Positions 23,848-33,314 are shown, counted from the stretch's first letter. The stretch is 64,000 bases of DNA from Spirochaetota bacterium (GCA_026398615.1 JAPLSN010000013.1:1-64000), one strand, 5' to 3'. Made by a program: numbers and translations. Notes: a model not told the origin generated them from the sequence alone.

Positions 23848-24630
23848 TCAGAAGGCAGAAACGAAGTCCATGACGACCTTCCCGAACAGGATCGCGAGTA
23901 CGAGCAGGAAGACCGGCTTGATGGCCCGGCTTCCCTTCTTGACGGCGAGTCCGGCCCCGATCCAGTTGCCGGCGATGCCGCACACGGCGGCCATCAAGCC
24001 CAGCTCCACGAAGACCGTGCGGTGCGACAGGAACGTGGCCAGGGCCCCGACATTGGATGCCAGGTTGATGAGCTTCGCGTTGCCCGAAGCCGTGGTCAGG
24101 TCGAAGCGCAGGAGCGCCGTGTAGGCGATGATGAGGAAGGTTCCCGTCCCTGGGCCGAAGAACCCGTCGTAGGCGCCGATCAGGAGGCCTATGAATCCCG
24201 CGATCGCCAGGATCCCCGGCGTGGGCGGCCCGGGGATCGTGCCGTCGGGGGCTCCCGGTTTCCGGAGCAGGACGAGGGCGGTGACCAGGGGGATGAGCAC
24301 CATGAGCAGCCCGCGGATGACCGCGCCCGGAACCAGCAGGACGAGCCGGGCGCCCGCGAAGGAGCCGGCGAAGCTCAGGGCGATCGAGGCGGCGGCCGTG
24401 GGCCAATGAACCTTGCGGTGGTACGCGAAACGGGCGGAAGCGAACACCGTCCCGATCATCGACGACAGCTTGTTCGTTCCCAGCGCGAGATGGGGCGGAA
24501 GCCCGATGAAGAGGTAGGCGGGGATCGAGAGCAGGGCGCCGCCGCCGGCTATCGAGTCGATGAGTCCGGCGAGGAAGACAGCCGCGAGCACGACGGCCAG
24601 GTTCAGGGGGGAAAGGTCGTACAAGGTCAT
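23848..24630 (-). CDS. TSUP-family transporter (TauE/SafE sulfite exporter type)
   Basis: 260 residues and about eight membrane segments. The two family repeats are visible: FLAGLIDSIAGGGALLSIPA (about 19-38) with LGTNKLSSMIGT, and GLLIGAYDGFFGPGTGTFLI in the second half with GNAKLINLASN. TSUP proteins move sulfite, sulfoacetate or other small organosulfur anions across the inner membrane; the substrate here is unknown and no sulfur-metabolism gene is adjacent. The downstream basic-protein gene begins 84-140 bases later on the same strand. Confidence 0.9.
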   Translation of the reverse strand: MTLYDLSPLNLAVVLAAVFLAGLIDSIAGGGALLSIPAYLFIGLPPHLALGTNKLSSMIGTVFASARFAYHRKVHWPTAAASIALSFAGSFAGARLVLLVPGAVIRGLLMVLIPLVTALVLLRKPGAPDGTIPGPPTPGILAIAGFIGLLIGAYDGFFGPGTGTFLIIAYTALLRFDLTTASGNAKLINLASNVGALATFLSHRTVFVELGLMAAVCGIAGNWIGAGLAVKKGSRAIKPVFLLVLAILFGKVVMDFVSAF

Positions 24631-24775
24631 GTTCGCCTCGCGGGGATGAAATCAGGACGGGCGTCCGCGCGCGGATGATACCAGAGGCATGCGCTCCCGG
24701 TACAGCCCCGCTGACGCCGGCACCCTGATGTCTTGCGCCGCCTGCCGATGTGACCCATACTTGAGCGCAATCGAC

Positions 24776-25126
24776 ATGGGCGGACTTCCGGCTTTTTACA
24801 TCGCGCTCCTCAAGCGCGTGCAATCGGTGGCAGTCGAGACGAAAGCCCGGCAAGCCCAGGCGGATGCCAGGGTGAATCTAGCGCAGGAAAACCAGAGGCA
24901 GAAGGTGGGCGTCGGGCAGGAAACGGCCCGGTCCAAGGCCCGCGTCTCGGCCATCCTCGCCGGGATCGAGGCTGAAAAGCAGAAAATCGAGGCGGTGCGG
25001 AACAGGCTGCGCGCAGCCTGGCTCATCGACAACTTCGACCGCGTGTTCGAACCCTTCGCCGCCACCCTCGGGAACCATCCTGCGGGCCATGTTACCGTCG
25101 TCACGGGCTCGGGCGGGAATCACTGA
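24776..25126 (+). CDS. Small hypothetical protein with coiled-coil character
   Basis: 116 residues from ATG 24776 (the frame continues to 24689, but that part is less protein-like). A hydrophobic start (GGLPAFYIALLKRVQSVAV) precedes a long, Gln/Ala/Glu/Arg-rich helix likely to form a coiled coil (KARQAQADARVNLAQENQ; ILAGIEAEKQKIEAVRNRL) and a short C-terminal part with FDRVFEPFAATLG. No family recognised. No strong ribosome-binding site is seen, so translation is uncertain; it could also be a decayed fragment. Confidence 0.4.
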   Translation: MGGLPAFYIALLKRVQSVAVETKARQAQADARVNLAQENQRQKVGVGQETARSKARVSAILAGIEAEKQKIEAVRNRLRAAWLIDNFDRVFEPFAATLGNHPAGHVTVVTGSGGNH

Positions 25127-25249
25127 CCCTTGTCGGCCATCCATCCCGACGCCGTGGCCATGGCGCCGAACGAGCTCGTTGCAGGCACCCTCGAGGCGCT
25201 CGCGAGACCGGAGACGTCTCCATCGCCGAAGAAGTGACAGCTGGCGGAA

Positions 25250-25475
25250 AGGATTTTGCCACAGAGGCACACGAGCAGGGAGAACCGCGAAGGACACGAA
25301 GGTGGTGCCACGAAGCACACGAAGGAAAAAAGGGGATGAAATTGAAAAAAGGGGGAAGCGGGAAAAGGATTTGCATGCTCGCATCTATTCCTGTCCCGGC
25401 TACTCTCCTCTACGTTTCCCTTCGTGTGCCTCGTTGCCTTCGTGATCTTCGTGGTTGGCCACGCGGGATGGGATT
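25250..25475. repeat. Intergenic imperfect inverted repeat built from ACGAAGG-type units, copy 1
   Basis: The left side (about 25257-25330) repeats CACGAAGG, ACACGAAGG and CGCGAAGGACACGAAGG; the right side (about 25417-25465) carries the complement (CCTTCGTGTGCC, CCTTCGTGATCTTCGTGG). Between them is a purine-rich stretch. No convincing protein is encoded from 25127 to 25576. A second copy lies at 50894-51110. Function unknown; probably a dispersed non-coding element. Confidence 0.7.
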
Positions 25476-25576
25476 CTTCCCGGGAAAGGTCCATTTTCTG
25501 CAATTTGGCCGTTTTTCATGACGCGGCGGATGGGAACGTCCCATCGACGCGATATACTGATTCGGGAAGCGTAGCC

Positions 25577-26509
25577 ATGGATAGCAGCGAAGCACAGCTT
25601 TCCCGCATGCTTTCGACCTCGAGCGACGATCCGAACGAGATTATCGAGGCGCAGGCGGCGGAAACACGTCGAATTTTCCTCTTCTGGTTCGACGACAATG
25701 CGTACACGCCGGTCGCCCTTGCGTTCGAGTCCACCTGCAGGCTTTTCGCCGGTAGATTCCCGGGCTACCGCGCCTGCAACACCGATTACCACGATCTCCG
25801 CCATACCGTCGACGCGTTTCTGGCGTCAGCCCGCCTCATGGACGGCGTGCTCCTGTCCGGACGCGATATGGGGTCAACCGGTGCCGTCGACCTGCTCATG
25901 GCCGCGCTCTTCCACGATACGGGCTATATCCAGGAATCCGGTGACATGACGGGTACCGGCGCCAAGTACACCCTGTCCCACGTGGACCGGAGCGTCGAGT
26001 TCGTCGTGCGGAACGCTCCGGCTTTCGGCCTGGATCCCGAACGCGCGCGGGCCATCGGGCGGATCATCGAGTGCACCGACATCAGGTTGGGGGCCGCCGA
26101 TCTTGAATTCGTCGGTCCCGACGAGGAAACGGCGGGGTATATCCTCGGGACGGCGGATATCCTGGGCCAGATGGCCGATCGCGCCTACCTTGAAAAGCTG
26201 CTCTTCCTTTATTACGAATTCCGGGAAGCCGGATTCCCGGGCTACGAAACGGAATTCGACATACTCAGGAAGACGATGGCTTTTTACGATTCCACGGTCA
26301 AACGGCTGGATGAAGGCTTCCGACATTTCAGGGGATTCGAGCGAACCCACTTCCGCGAGCGCTTCGGGATCGACCGCGAACTCTACCGCGAGTCCATCGA
26401 GCGGCAGATGGCCTACCTCGCGTCGATACTCGATGACAACACGGTCAATTTCCGCAGGAAACTCAAGCGCGTTGACCTTGAAAAACTCGGCACGCCCAGG
26501 GCTTCCTGA
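25577..26509 (+). CDS. HD-domain phosphohydrolase-like protein
   Basis: 310 residues from ATG 25577, preceded by GGGAAG. The HD pattern is seen as H76 (YHDLRHTVDA), H113-D114 (LFHDTGY) and a late Asp (TADILGQM, about 194), spaced as in nucleotide-type HD phosphohydrolases and the metal-binding core of cyclic-nucleotide phosphodiesterases. The N-terminal 60 residues and the C-terminal helical tail (HFRERFGIDRELYRESI; FRRKLKRVDLEKLG) are not recognised. A TATACT box (25553-25558) lies close upstream without a clear -35 partner. Substrate unknown. Confidence 0.78.
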   Translation: MDSSEAQLSRMLSTSSDDPNEIIEAQAAETRRIFLFWFDDNAYTPVALAFESTCRLFAGRFPGYRACNTDYHDLRHTVDAFLASARLMDGVLLSGRDMGSTGAVDLLMAALFHDTGYIQESGDMTGTGAKYTLSHVDRSVEFVVRNAPAFGLDPERARAIGRIIECTDIRLGAADLEFVGPDEETAGYILGTADILGQMADRAYLEKLLFLYYEFREAGFPGYETEFDILRKTMAFYDSTVKRLDEGFRHFRGFERTHFRERFGIDRELYRESIERQMAYLASILDDNTVNFRRKLKRVDLEKLGTPRAS

Positions 26510-26644
26510 CGGGCCGGCAAGCTGCCGATTTGCTCAAACGCGTGCGGGTACACCTATCCGGACGCTTTCCCGCGACGGTAATCCGATCCTTGCCCGCGAT
26601 TCCAGCCGCCACGCATGCGGATTGGGCAGGCGCACGCGGCGGAT

Positions 26645-26674
26645 TTGCCGCGCAAGGCCCGGGATGCGTATATT
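26645..26674 (+). promoter_or_regulatory. Candidate promoter for ferritin
   Basis: TTGCCG (26645-26650), 18 bases, TATATT (26669-26674), about 52 bases upstream of the predicted leader end at ATG 26733. No Fur box was recognised. Confidence 0.45.
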
Positions 26675-26732
26675 GGAAACACGGTCGGTCAACGTACCAG
26701 ACCGGTACCGCGAATACGCCAAGGAGCAGTCC

Positions 26733-27260
26733 ATGCTTTCGAAAAAAGTCGCTGATTCCGTCAACGAGCAGATCAACAAGGAAATGTTTTCCGCCTACCT
26801 GTACCTGGCCATGTCGGCCAAGGCCACCGACATGGGGTATGCCGGCATCGCCAATTGGCTCATGGTCCAGTACCACGAGGAAATGTTCCACGCCATGAAG
26901 TTCTACGGCCACCTCGTCGCAATCGGCGCACAGGTGGACTTGAAGCCCATCGCCAAGCCCTTGACAGCGGAAACCACGATCAAGGCCATCTTCGAGCGCG
27001 TGCTCGAGCATGAAAAGGGAGTGACCGCTTCCATTCACGCCCTCATGGACCTCTCGATCGCCGAAAAGGACTACGCGACGCAGAACCTGTTGCGCTGGTA
27101 CGTCGACGAACAGGTGGAAGAGGAAAAGAACGCGGTCGAGATCCTCACGAACCTGAAACTGCTTGGAGACGGTCTCCAGGGCCTCTTCATGCTCAACATC
27201 GAGCTCGGCAAGCGCAAGGCATCCGTTCCCCTCGATTTCACGGCAGTGGCCGCCGGCTGA
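26733..27260 (+). CDS. ftnA: Non-haem ferritin
   Basis: 175 residues, the size of bacterial ferritins. It oxidises ferrous iron at a di-iron ferroxidase centre and stores it as ferric mineral in a 24-subunit shell in the cytoplasm. Ferroxidase residues are in place: Glu17 (NKEMFSAYLYLAM), the E-x-x-H pair in QYHEEMFHAMKFY (about 48-55), Glu in VLEHEKGVT and the Q-x-x-E pair in DEQVEEEKNAVEIL. The start is fixed by AAGGAG eight bases before ATG 26733. Single gene with its own promoter. Confidence 0.95.
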   Translation: MLSKKVADSVNEQINKEMFSAYLYLAMSAKATDMGYAGIANWLMVQYHEEMFHAMKFYGHLVAIGAQVDLKPIAKPLTAETTIKAIFERVLEHEKGVTASIHALMDLSIAEKDYATQNLLRWYVDEQVEEEKNAVEILTNLKLLGDGLQGLFMLNIELGKRKASVPLDFTAVAAG

Positions 27261-27431
27261 AAAGCGGCGCCGTCCACCGGGAAACCGGAACCCTTCGGGT
27301 TTCCCGGTCGCCTGTCGCTGAAAATCCTGGAGAAAACCCGCCATGGAAGCGCGGGGGAAAACCCGGAAGAGATGGTTGGATCCGGATCTTCCTGCTCCTG
27401 AGAAGAAAAAAAGAATATTTGTTTTTCGTCT

Positions 27432-28403
27432 CTAGCTTTCCGGATTTCCGTTTCCCGCGGCGAATCCTTCCTGACGAAAATCCCCGAGGAACACGATCTC
27501 GGGTTCGAGGTCGAAGCCGAAGGCGGCAAGAGCGGCGTTCCTCGCCGCGTCGATGAGGGTGCGCATGTCGGCGGCCGTCGCCCCGCCGGAGTTCACGAAG
27601 ATGTTGGCGTGCTTCGGGCTGACGAGCGCGCCCCCGATCCGCTTTCCCCGGAAACCAAGCTCGTCCAGTATCTTCCCGGTGGGACGGCCGAAGCGTCGGT
27701 CGTTCTTGAAGACGGAACCGGCGCAGGGCCAGTCGAAATGACCCTTGGCGACGCGATCGGCGCGGAGTTTTCCCATTTCGGCTTCCATGGCGGCTTTCTC
27801 GCCGGGTATGAGCGCGAAGCGGGCCGAGACGATGATGCCGCCTCCGGCCGCGCCTCCGGGCATGAAGGGCGTGCGCTTGTACGCCCATTCGCCGCGGACC
27901 GGGATCATGGTCCGCGGCATGCCGGCCCGGTCGATCCAGGTCACCTCGCCGAGCATGTCGGCCATCTCGCGTCCGTAGCAGCGGGCGTTCATGAACACGG
28001 CGCCACCGACGGAGCCGGGCAGGGCGGACGCGAACTCGAGACCCGAGAGCGCGGACTCGAGTGCGGCGCGGCAGACTCCGTCCACGAGGGCGCCGGCTTC
28101 CGCCACGATGGAGGAGCCCTCGGTCCGTATCGAAGCGAGACCTTCCGTCGCCACGACGACGCCGCGTATCCCGAGGTCGCCGACGAGCACGTTGGCGCCG
28201 CCGCCGAGGATCGTGAAGGGCAGCCCTTCGCGTTTCAGCGCCGCGAGGAGCTTTCCGAGGCCTTCCGCGCTCCGCGGCGCGGCCCACGCGTCGGCCGCGC
28301 CGCCGATGCGGAACGTGGTATGTTCCGACATGGGTTCGGCGAACCGTATTTCGCAGCTGCCGTCCGTGTTGATCTTTTCGAGGATTTTCCGTACCCTGTC
28401 CAT
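27432..28403 (-). CDS. murB: UDP-N-acetylenolpyruvoylglucosamine reductase
   Basis: 323 residues. MurB reduces UDP-GlcNAc-enolpyruvate to UDP-MurNAc with NADPH and FAD, a cytoplasmic step of peptidoglycan synthesis. FAD-binding and catalytic segments: EHTTFRIGGAADA, LGGGANVLVGD, ALPGSVGGAVFMNARCYG and CAGSVFKN (with the catalytic Ser in the last), then GLV-like region GGALVSPKHANIFVN. The form is of the shorter type IIb layout lacking the E. coli loop (inference from length). ATG 28403 is chosen over upstream codons that read poorly; it lies 49 bases from divergent cysS. Confidence 0.95.
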   Translation of the reverse strand: MDRVRKILEKINTDGSCEIRFAEPMSEHTTFRIGGAADAWAAPRSAEGLGKLLAALKREGLPFTILGGGANVLVGDLGIRGVVVATEGLASIRTEGSSIVAEAGALVDGVCRAALESALSGLEFASALPGSVGGAVFMNARCYGREMADMLGEVTWIDRAGMPRTMIPVRGEWAYKRTPFMPGGAAGGGIIVSARFALIPGEKAAMEAEMGKLRADRVAKGHFDWPCAGSVFKNDRRFGRPTGKILDELGFRGKRIGGALVSPKHANIFVNSGGATAADMRTLIDAARNAALAAFGFDLEPEIVFLGDFRQEGFAAGNGNPES

Positions 28404-28452
28404 CGTTCGCGATGATACACGGCGTGGCGCCCCCGCCGCAAGGAGAAGCAGC

Positions 28453-29883
28453 ATGAGCCTGACCCTGTACAACACGCTCGGACGATCCCTCCAGGAATTC
28501 GTGCCGGCGAAGCCCGGCAAGGTCGGTTTCTACGGCTGCGGACCCACGGTCTACAACTACGCCCACATCGGCAACCTGAGGACCTATGTCTTCGAGGACG
28601 TCCTGGTGCGGGCCCTTCGCTGGCTCGGCTACGAGGTGACGCACGTCATGAACGTGACCGACGTCGGGCACCTGACCGGCGATGACGATTCGGGCGACGA
28701 CAAGATGGTCAGGAGCGCGGTGGAGCGGGGGAAGTCCGTCCTCGAGATCGCGAAGTTCTACACCGACGCCTTCTTCAGCGACGCGGAGCGCCTGGGAATC
28801 GCGCGTCCGACGATCGTGTGCAATGCCACCGACCACGTGGGCGACATGATCGCCCTGATACGCCGGATCGAGGCGAACGGCTACACGTACCTGTCGGGCG
28901 GCAACCTGTATTTCGACGTGTCGAAATTCCCGACCTACGGCGAACTCGCGCAGCTGGACTTGAGCGAACAGAAAGCCGGCGCCCGCATCGAAGTGGACGC
29001 GAACAAGCGCAATCCCTTCGACTTCGTCCTGTGGTTCACCAGGTCCAAGTTCGAGAACCAGGCCCTGGTCTGGGACAGCCCCTGGGGCCGCGGCTACCCG
29101 GGCTGGCACATCGAATGCTCCGCGATGAGCATGAAGTACCTGGGCGAGCATTTCGACATCCATGCCGGGGGGATCGACCATGTTTCCATCCACCACACGA
29201 ACGAGATCGCGCAGAGCGAAGCCGCGACGGGCAGGAGATGGGTCGGCTACTGGCTGCACGCCGAGTTCCTCGTCATGAACAAGGGGAAAATGTCCAAGTC
29301 CTCGGGAGGGTTCCTGACCCTGCAGAGCCTGGTGGACAAGGGTTACGACCCGCTCGACTTCCGCTATTTCTGCTTCGGTGCCCATTACCGCAGCCAACTC
29401 GCCTTTTCGTGGGAAGGCCTCGACGCGGCCAAGGCCGCCCGGAAGGCCCTGATCGAAAAGGTCATCGTGCTGAAGGGAAGGGCCGGTTCACCGTCGCCGC
29501 TCGACGGCATCGGGCCGGAAGCCAACGACTACCTCGACCGTTTCCGCGGCCACGTCGAGCAGGATCTCAACGCGCCGCGCGCGCTTTCCGAGCTCTGGGG
29601 CGTCCTGAAGGACAACGCGGTGCCCGCGGGCGACGCGTTGTCCGCGGCGTTCGAAATGGACCGCGTGCTCGGGTTCTCGTTGGCGGCAGCCGAACGGAAG
29701 CCGGTCGTCAGCATGGATCCGGTTTTCGCGGCGGAGACGGACAAGCTCGTCGCCGAACGGATCGAGGCGAAGAGGGCCAGGAACTTCGCCAGGGCCGACG
29801 AGATCAGGGACGAGCTCACGGCGAAGGGCGTGTCGGTCGAGGACAGCCCCGACGGAACCATCTGGAAGCTCGCGCGGGGGTGA
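28453..29883 (+). CDS. cysS: Cysteinyl-tRNA synthetase
   Basis: 476 residues, class Ia. The HIGH motif appears as AHIGNLRTY (about 37-45), preceded by the zinc-ligand region [18 protein letters not shown] is the KMSKS loop. [14 protein letters not shown] and [19 protein letters not shown] carry the other zinc-binding Cys and His residues that select cysteine. The C-terminal tRNA-binding helices end [26 protein letters not shown], typical for the enzyme. AAGGAGAAG precedes ATG 28453. Divergent from murB; the ECF sigma gene follows after 52 bases. Confidence 0.97.
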   Translation: MSLTLYNTLGRSLQEFVPAKPGKVGFYGCGPTVYNYAHIGNLRTYVFEDVLVRALRWLGYEVTHVMNVTDVGHLTGDDDSGDDKMVRSAVERGKSVLEIAKFYTDAFFSDAERLGIARPTIVCNATDHVGDMIALIRRIEANGYTYLSGGNLYFDVSKFPTYGELAQLDLSEQKAGARIEVDANKRNPFDFVLWFTRSKFENQALVWDSPWGRGYPGWHIECSAMSMKYLGEHFDIHAGGIDHVSIHHTNEIAQSEAATGRRWVGYWLHAEFLVMNKGKMSKSSGGFLTLQSLVDKGYDPLDFRYFCFGAHYRSQLAFSWEGLDAAKAARKALIEKVIVLKGRAGSPSPLDGIGPEANDYLDRFRGHVEQDLNAPRALSELWGVLKDNAVPAGDALSAAFEMDRVLGFSLAAAERKPVVSMDPVFAAETDKLVAERIEAKRARNFARADEIRDELTAKGVSVEDSPDGTIWKLARG

Positions 29884-29935
29884 ACGGCGGGATGCCGGGC
29901 TTGGATCGCAGAATCGTAACGAACGGAGTGGGCGA

Positions 29936-30475
29936 TTGTTTACCAGTGAAGAAGGTTTGTCGGAGGTACAGATTCGCGCGCTCTACGACGCGGTGTTTCC
30001 GATCCTGCACAGGATCGCGTTCCGGATAGCCGGGACCTCGGAGGCCGCGGAGGACATCGTGCACGATTCGTTCATCCGGCTCGTCGAACGGAAAATACCG
30101 TTCGCGACCCCTGACGACGCCAAGTACTGGCTCATCCGCGTCGTGAAGAACAACGCGCTCAATGTCGCCAAACGCAAGACCAGGGAGGCGCGGGCCTACG
30201 AGCGCTATTTCCGGGAAGCCCGCACTTCGACGGAATCTGCGGAATCCGACGCCATACGGTCGGAGACGAAGAAGGAAGTCCAGGGCTACCTGGCCTTGCT
30301 GCCCGAAAAGCTCAGGTCGGTGCTCGTCCTCAAGGAGTACGGTCATTTGAATTACAGGGAAATCGGGACTGCGCTCGGCATAACGGAGGGCAACGTGAAA
30401 GTTCGCGTTTTCCGGGCCAGGGAAGCCCTCATGGAACTCATGAAGGTCGATTCGCCGGAAGGAGAGCCGATATGA
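29936..30475 (+). CDS. ECF-type RNA polymerase sigma factor
   Basis: 179 residues from TTG 29936, preceded by GGAG at a proper distance. Region 2: LHRIAFRIAGTSEAAEDIVHDSFIRLVE (DIVHDSF is the usual 2.2 core-binding block), then DDAKYWLIRVVKNNALN. Region 4: LLPEKLRSVLVLKEYGHLNY and IGTALGITEGNVKVRVFRAR, the helix-turn-helix for the -35 element. It probably directs an envelope or stress regulon and is held by the anti-sigma protein encoded next (30542-31108). It heads a four-gene operon whose last two products are exported. Confidence 0.92.
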   Translation: MFTSEEGLSEVQIRALYDAVFPILHRIAFRIAGTSEAAEDIVHDSFIRLVERKIPFATPDDAKYWLIRVVKNNALNVAKRKTREARAYERYFREARTSTESAESDAIRSETKKEVQGYLALLPEKLRSVLVLKEYGHLNYREIGTALGITEGNVKVRVFRAREALMELMKVDSPEGEPI

Positions 30476-30541
30476 CCGCGTGCCCCGGCACCAGGGGGGC
30501 AGGCAGCGTCTGTCGCGACGCGATCGGCGAGGAGCGTTACG

Positions 30542-31108
30542 ATGTGTCTTGACAGGCAGCTATTGTCGGCCTGGGTCGACGGCGAAGTCCCGCCGCCCTG
30601 GGACGATCGTGTCCGCGAACACCTCGAAAGCTGCCCCAGCTGCCGTGCGGTCGCCGAATCCTTCTCCCACGTCGGCGTCATGCTGAACGGGGAGTCCGTC
30701 CCCGACGCGGAAGCCGCTGCCTCGATCCGTGTCTGGGAACGGCTTGCCCCGCAGCTGGCGAATCGTCCGCGCTCCGCTTCGCCCCGGTTCAGGGGGCCTG
30801 CCGTTCCCCGCGTGCCGGGAGCCCTATCCGTGCCGCTGCCGCTCGCGGCCGCGGCGGCCGCCGCTTTCCTGGTCCTGTCCGGGTTCCTGGTTTCCACGGT
30901 ACGGCAAAACCAGGTGCTCCGCACCGCGGTGTTCACTTCGAACGAGATCCCCGCGAGGTCGGCCCAGACGGTCGGCATGGAATCCTTCATGCAATACCTC
31001 GAAAACCAGAACGCCCAGCTGACGATCACGGTCCAGCTGCCCGGCGGGGCCAATCTTGACGCGCTCGGCAAGCCCGTCATCATGAAGGCATCCGGAGGCT
31101 CCGAGTGA
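30542..31108 (+). CDS. Membrane-bound anti-sigma factor (zinc-finger type)
   Basis: 188 residues. The N-terminal cytoplasmic part has a zinc-binding anti-sigma signature: His27, Cys31 and Cys34 in REHLESCPSCR, preceded by LLSAWVDGEVP. One membrane segment lies at about 97-119 (LSVPLPLAAAAAAAFLVLSG). The remaining 65 residues (MESFMQYLENQNAQLTIT) would be outside the cytoplasm and could sense a signal or be cleaved. Directly downstream of the ECF sigma gene with GAGGAG before ATG 30542, and overlapping the next gene by four bases. Partner assignment rests on position. Confidence 0.85.
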   Translation: MCLDRQLLSAWVDGEVPPPWDDRVREHLESCPSCRAVAESFSHVGVMLNGESVPDAEAAASIRVWERLAPQLANRPRSASPRFRGPAVPRVPGALSVPLPLAAAAAAAFLVLSGFLVSTVRQNQVLRTAVFTSNEIPARSAQTVGMESFMQYLENQNAQLTITVQLPGGANLDALGKPVIMKASGGSE

Positions 31109-31641
31109 CCCGTCCGTTCCTGGCGGCCGCGCTGGCGCTGAATGCTGCATTTGCGTTCGGGCAAGCCCCGGATACAAAGATTCCGGACGCGTTCGGCGAC
31201 CGCGCCCTCGTCGTGGCGCTCCATACCATGCTCGAAAACACGACCGGAGCCGAGCCCTGGACCAACAGCGAAGTCAAGTACACCATCCCCGGAACCGCCG
31301 TATCCGCCAAACTGGTCGGCACCAACATCGTCATCCTCATCTCCCTCACGCCCTATCTCTCGCCGACCGAGGGGCTCGTCATCGTGACCCAGCAGCAAGT
31401 ATGGATCCGCAACGCCGAAGGGGCGATCAGGTACCAGACGACGCTCAATACGGTCAACGTGAAGTACGGCGAATCGGTTACGTTCTATCCGCTTGGGATG
31501 GAAGCGAAGGGCAGGGCCCCCATCAGGGTGGAGGTCGTCATCTCCCGGTACCAGCCCGGCCAGGCTCCCCAGGCGGGTGCCGGCGCGGCTGCCGACATGC
31601 ACGCAAGCCCGGAAGCGGGCGCTCCTCCCGCGAAGCCATGA
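31105..31641 (+). CDS. Hypothetical exported protein of the ECF sigma operon
   Basis: 178 residues from GTG 31105, which overlaps the preceding TGA (GTGA). The first 20 residues are a signal peptide (FLAAALALNAAFAFGQA, cleavage probably after FAFG or GQA). The mature part is beta-rich (EVKYTIPGTAVSAKLVG; IVILISLTPYLSP; GLVIVTQQQVWIR) and ends in an Ala/Pro-rich tail (QAGAGAAADMHASPEAGAPP). No family recognised. The ATGA overlap with the next gene suggests the two exported proteins are made together and may act together in the envelope. Confidence 0.72.
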   Translation: MTRPFLAAALALNAAFAFGQAPDTKIPDAFGDRALVVALHTMLENTTGAEPWTNSEVKYTIPGTAVSAKLVGTNIVILISLTPYLSPTEGLVIVTQQQVWIRNAEGAIRYQTTLNTVNVKYGESVTFYPLGMEAKGRAPIRVEVVISRYQPGQAPQAGAGAAADMHASPEAGAPPAKP

Positions 31642-33314
31642 CCAGTCCTGAAAACCGGACATCCTCCCTGCGCACACGGGCCGTATGGCTCGCCGGGGTC
31701 ATCATCGCCGCCGCGGCAGTTGCGGGTTTCTTCTATTATTCGAGGATCGCCGGGAGACCGGTCGTTTCGGGCATCTACCCCTCGATCGGGGAACCAGGGG
31801 GTATCGTCACGCTGACGGGCCGGCATTTCGGCCGGGAACGGGGCGAATCGCGGCTCGAGATCGACGGTGTCGCGCCGACGGAATCCTCCTACGTGTCGTG
31901 GAACGATTCCGTGATCGAGGTGAAACTGCCGTTCATCGTGGATTCCGGCCTCGTGTACGTCATCACCGGCCAGGGACGTTCGAACCCCCGGCTTTACATG
32001 AACCGGGAACGCCTCCCCGTCGCGCCTTCCGGTGCCGCAGCCGCCAAGACCGGACCCACCATCGTGTCGCTTTCCGGGGCCGGCGGGACGGTAGGTTCCG
32101 TCCTGTCGATCTCGGGACTCAACTTCGGCGCCAACCGGAACGAAAGCGGCGTCTTCTTCTCCTGGCTCGCACAGACAGGCTTCGTCCCGGCCCAGGAACA
32201 GACGGGCCAGGGCTTTGTCGAGGCGAGCGATGCCGATTTCGGCTACGAAGCGTGGTCCGACCAGGAAATCCGAGTCCGCGTGCCCGACGGGGCGGTGAGC
32301 GGATCCGTCTTCGTGAAGACGGACAAGGGTTCCAGCGACTTCCAGTATTTCCAGATCGTCGACCAGCCGGGAACCAAGACTTTCCGCGCCAAGCGGACGT
32401 ATACCATTTCCTACTTCGTGTCCATCGACAAGATCAGCGCGACCACGCCGAACGATCTCTACCTGTGGATCCCGAAGCCCGTGGAGGCGGCCGCCCAACG
32501 CGAGGTCATCGTGGTGAACCAGTCACTGCCGCCGCTCGTTCCCGATTACCGCGGGGTCTCCGTGTACCGGCTCAAGGACTTGCCGGCCAACGGTTCCGTC
32601 ACGGTGGCCCAGAGTTTCATCGTCCAGGTGTACGAAGTCGACACGTCGGTGCAGGGCGAAAAGATCCGGGAACCGTCTGAACCCAAGCCCCTCGTGTACG
32701 CGAACCATACGCAACCGGACTCCAGGATCCCGTCGTCCGCGCCTGCCATCATCGCGCTGGCCAAAAAGCTGGCGGGCAAGGAAAAAAACCCCCACAGGAT
32801 CGCCAAAGCGTTGTATGATGGTCTCCCGTCGGCGGTGAGTTTCAGCGCAACCCACTCGCACGAATCCCCTCTCGAAGCCCTCGCCGACAGGACGGGAGAC
32901 GCCTATTCCCTGGCCACGCTCTACTGCGCCCTCCTCAGGGCGTCGGGTGTGCCCGCGCTGCCCGTCTCCGGCTATCTCATCGGTGACGACCGGAGCGCCC
33001 GCAGGCACTACTGGGTCGAATACTGGCTGTATGGCCTCGGGTGGATACCCGTCGATCCCGTGCTGGGATCGGGGGCCGTCGTGCAGGGCTTCGTTCCGCC
33101 TTTTGAAGACCGGAACCGGTATTTCGGCGACCTGGACAACCGTCACCTGGCGTTTTCCCGCGGCGTTACCCCGCTGTCGCCCATGACGCCGAACGGACGC
33201 ATCGCCGCGCGCGAGCGCCAGTATTCGCTCCAGGATCTCTACGAGGAGGCTTCGGGCGGGCTTTCGGGCTACTCGGCGTTCTGGAGCGACATCGAGATAA
33301 CAGGCGTATATTGA
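31638..33314 (+). CDS. Membrane-anchored IPT/TIG and transglutaminase-like protein
   Basis: 558 residues. A single membrane segment (about 14-34) is followed by two Ig-like IPT/TIG domains (SGIYPSIGEPGGIVTLTGRH from about 44; IVSLSGAGGTVGSVLSISG), a beta-rich linker, and a transglutaminase-like core at about 385-490. In that core the second and third catalytic positions are kept (His457 in RRHYWVEYW, Asp473 in WIPVDPVLG), but where papain-like relatives have GDC the sequence reads GDAYSLATL, with Ala422 at the nucleophile position. So it is probably not a protease or transglutaminase but a binding or scaffold form. Last gene of the ECF operon. Confidence 0.78.
   Translation: MTSPENRTSSLRTRAVWLAGVIIAAAAVAGFFYYSRIAGRPVVSGIYPSIGEPGGIVTLTGRHFGRERGESRLEIDGVAPTESSYVSWNDSVIEVKLPFIVDSGLVYVITGQGRSNPRLYMNRERLPVAPSGAAAAKTGPTIVSLSGAGGTVGSVLSISGLNFGANRNESGVFFSWLAQTGFVPAQEQTGQGFVEASDADFGYEAWSDQEIRVRVPDGAVSGSVFVKTDKGSSDFQYFQIVDQPGTKTFRAKRTYTISYFVSIDKISATTPNDLYLWIPKPVEAAAQREVIVVNQSLPPLVPDYRGVSVYRLKDLPANGSVTVAQSFIVQVYEVDTSVQGEKIREPSEPKPLVYANHTQPDSRIPSSAPAIIALAKKLAGKEKNPHRIAKALYDGLPSAVSFSATHSHESPLEALADRTGDAYSLATLYCALLRASGVPALPVSGYLIGDDRSARRHYWVEYWLYGLGWIPVDPVLGSGAVVQGFVPPFEDRNRYFGDLDNRHLAFSRGVTPLSPMTPNGRIAARERQYSLQDLYEEASGGLSGYSAFWSDIEITGVY

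Noticed and set aside
23708-24853. Upstream continuation of the minus-strand frame of the basic protein
   Set aside because: It runs opposite the coding frame of the TSUP transporter and has the composition of a shadow frame.
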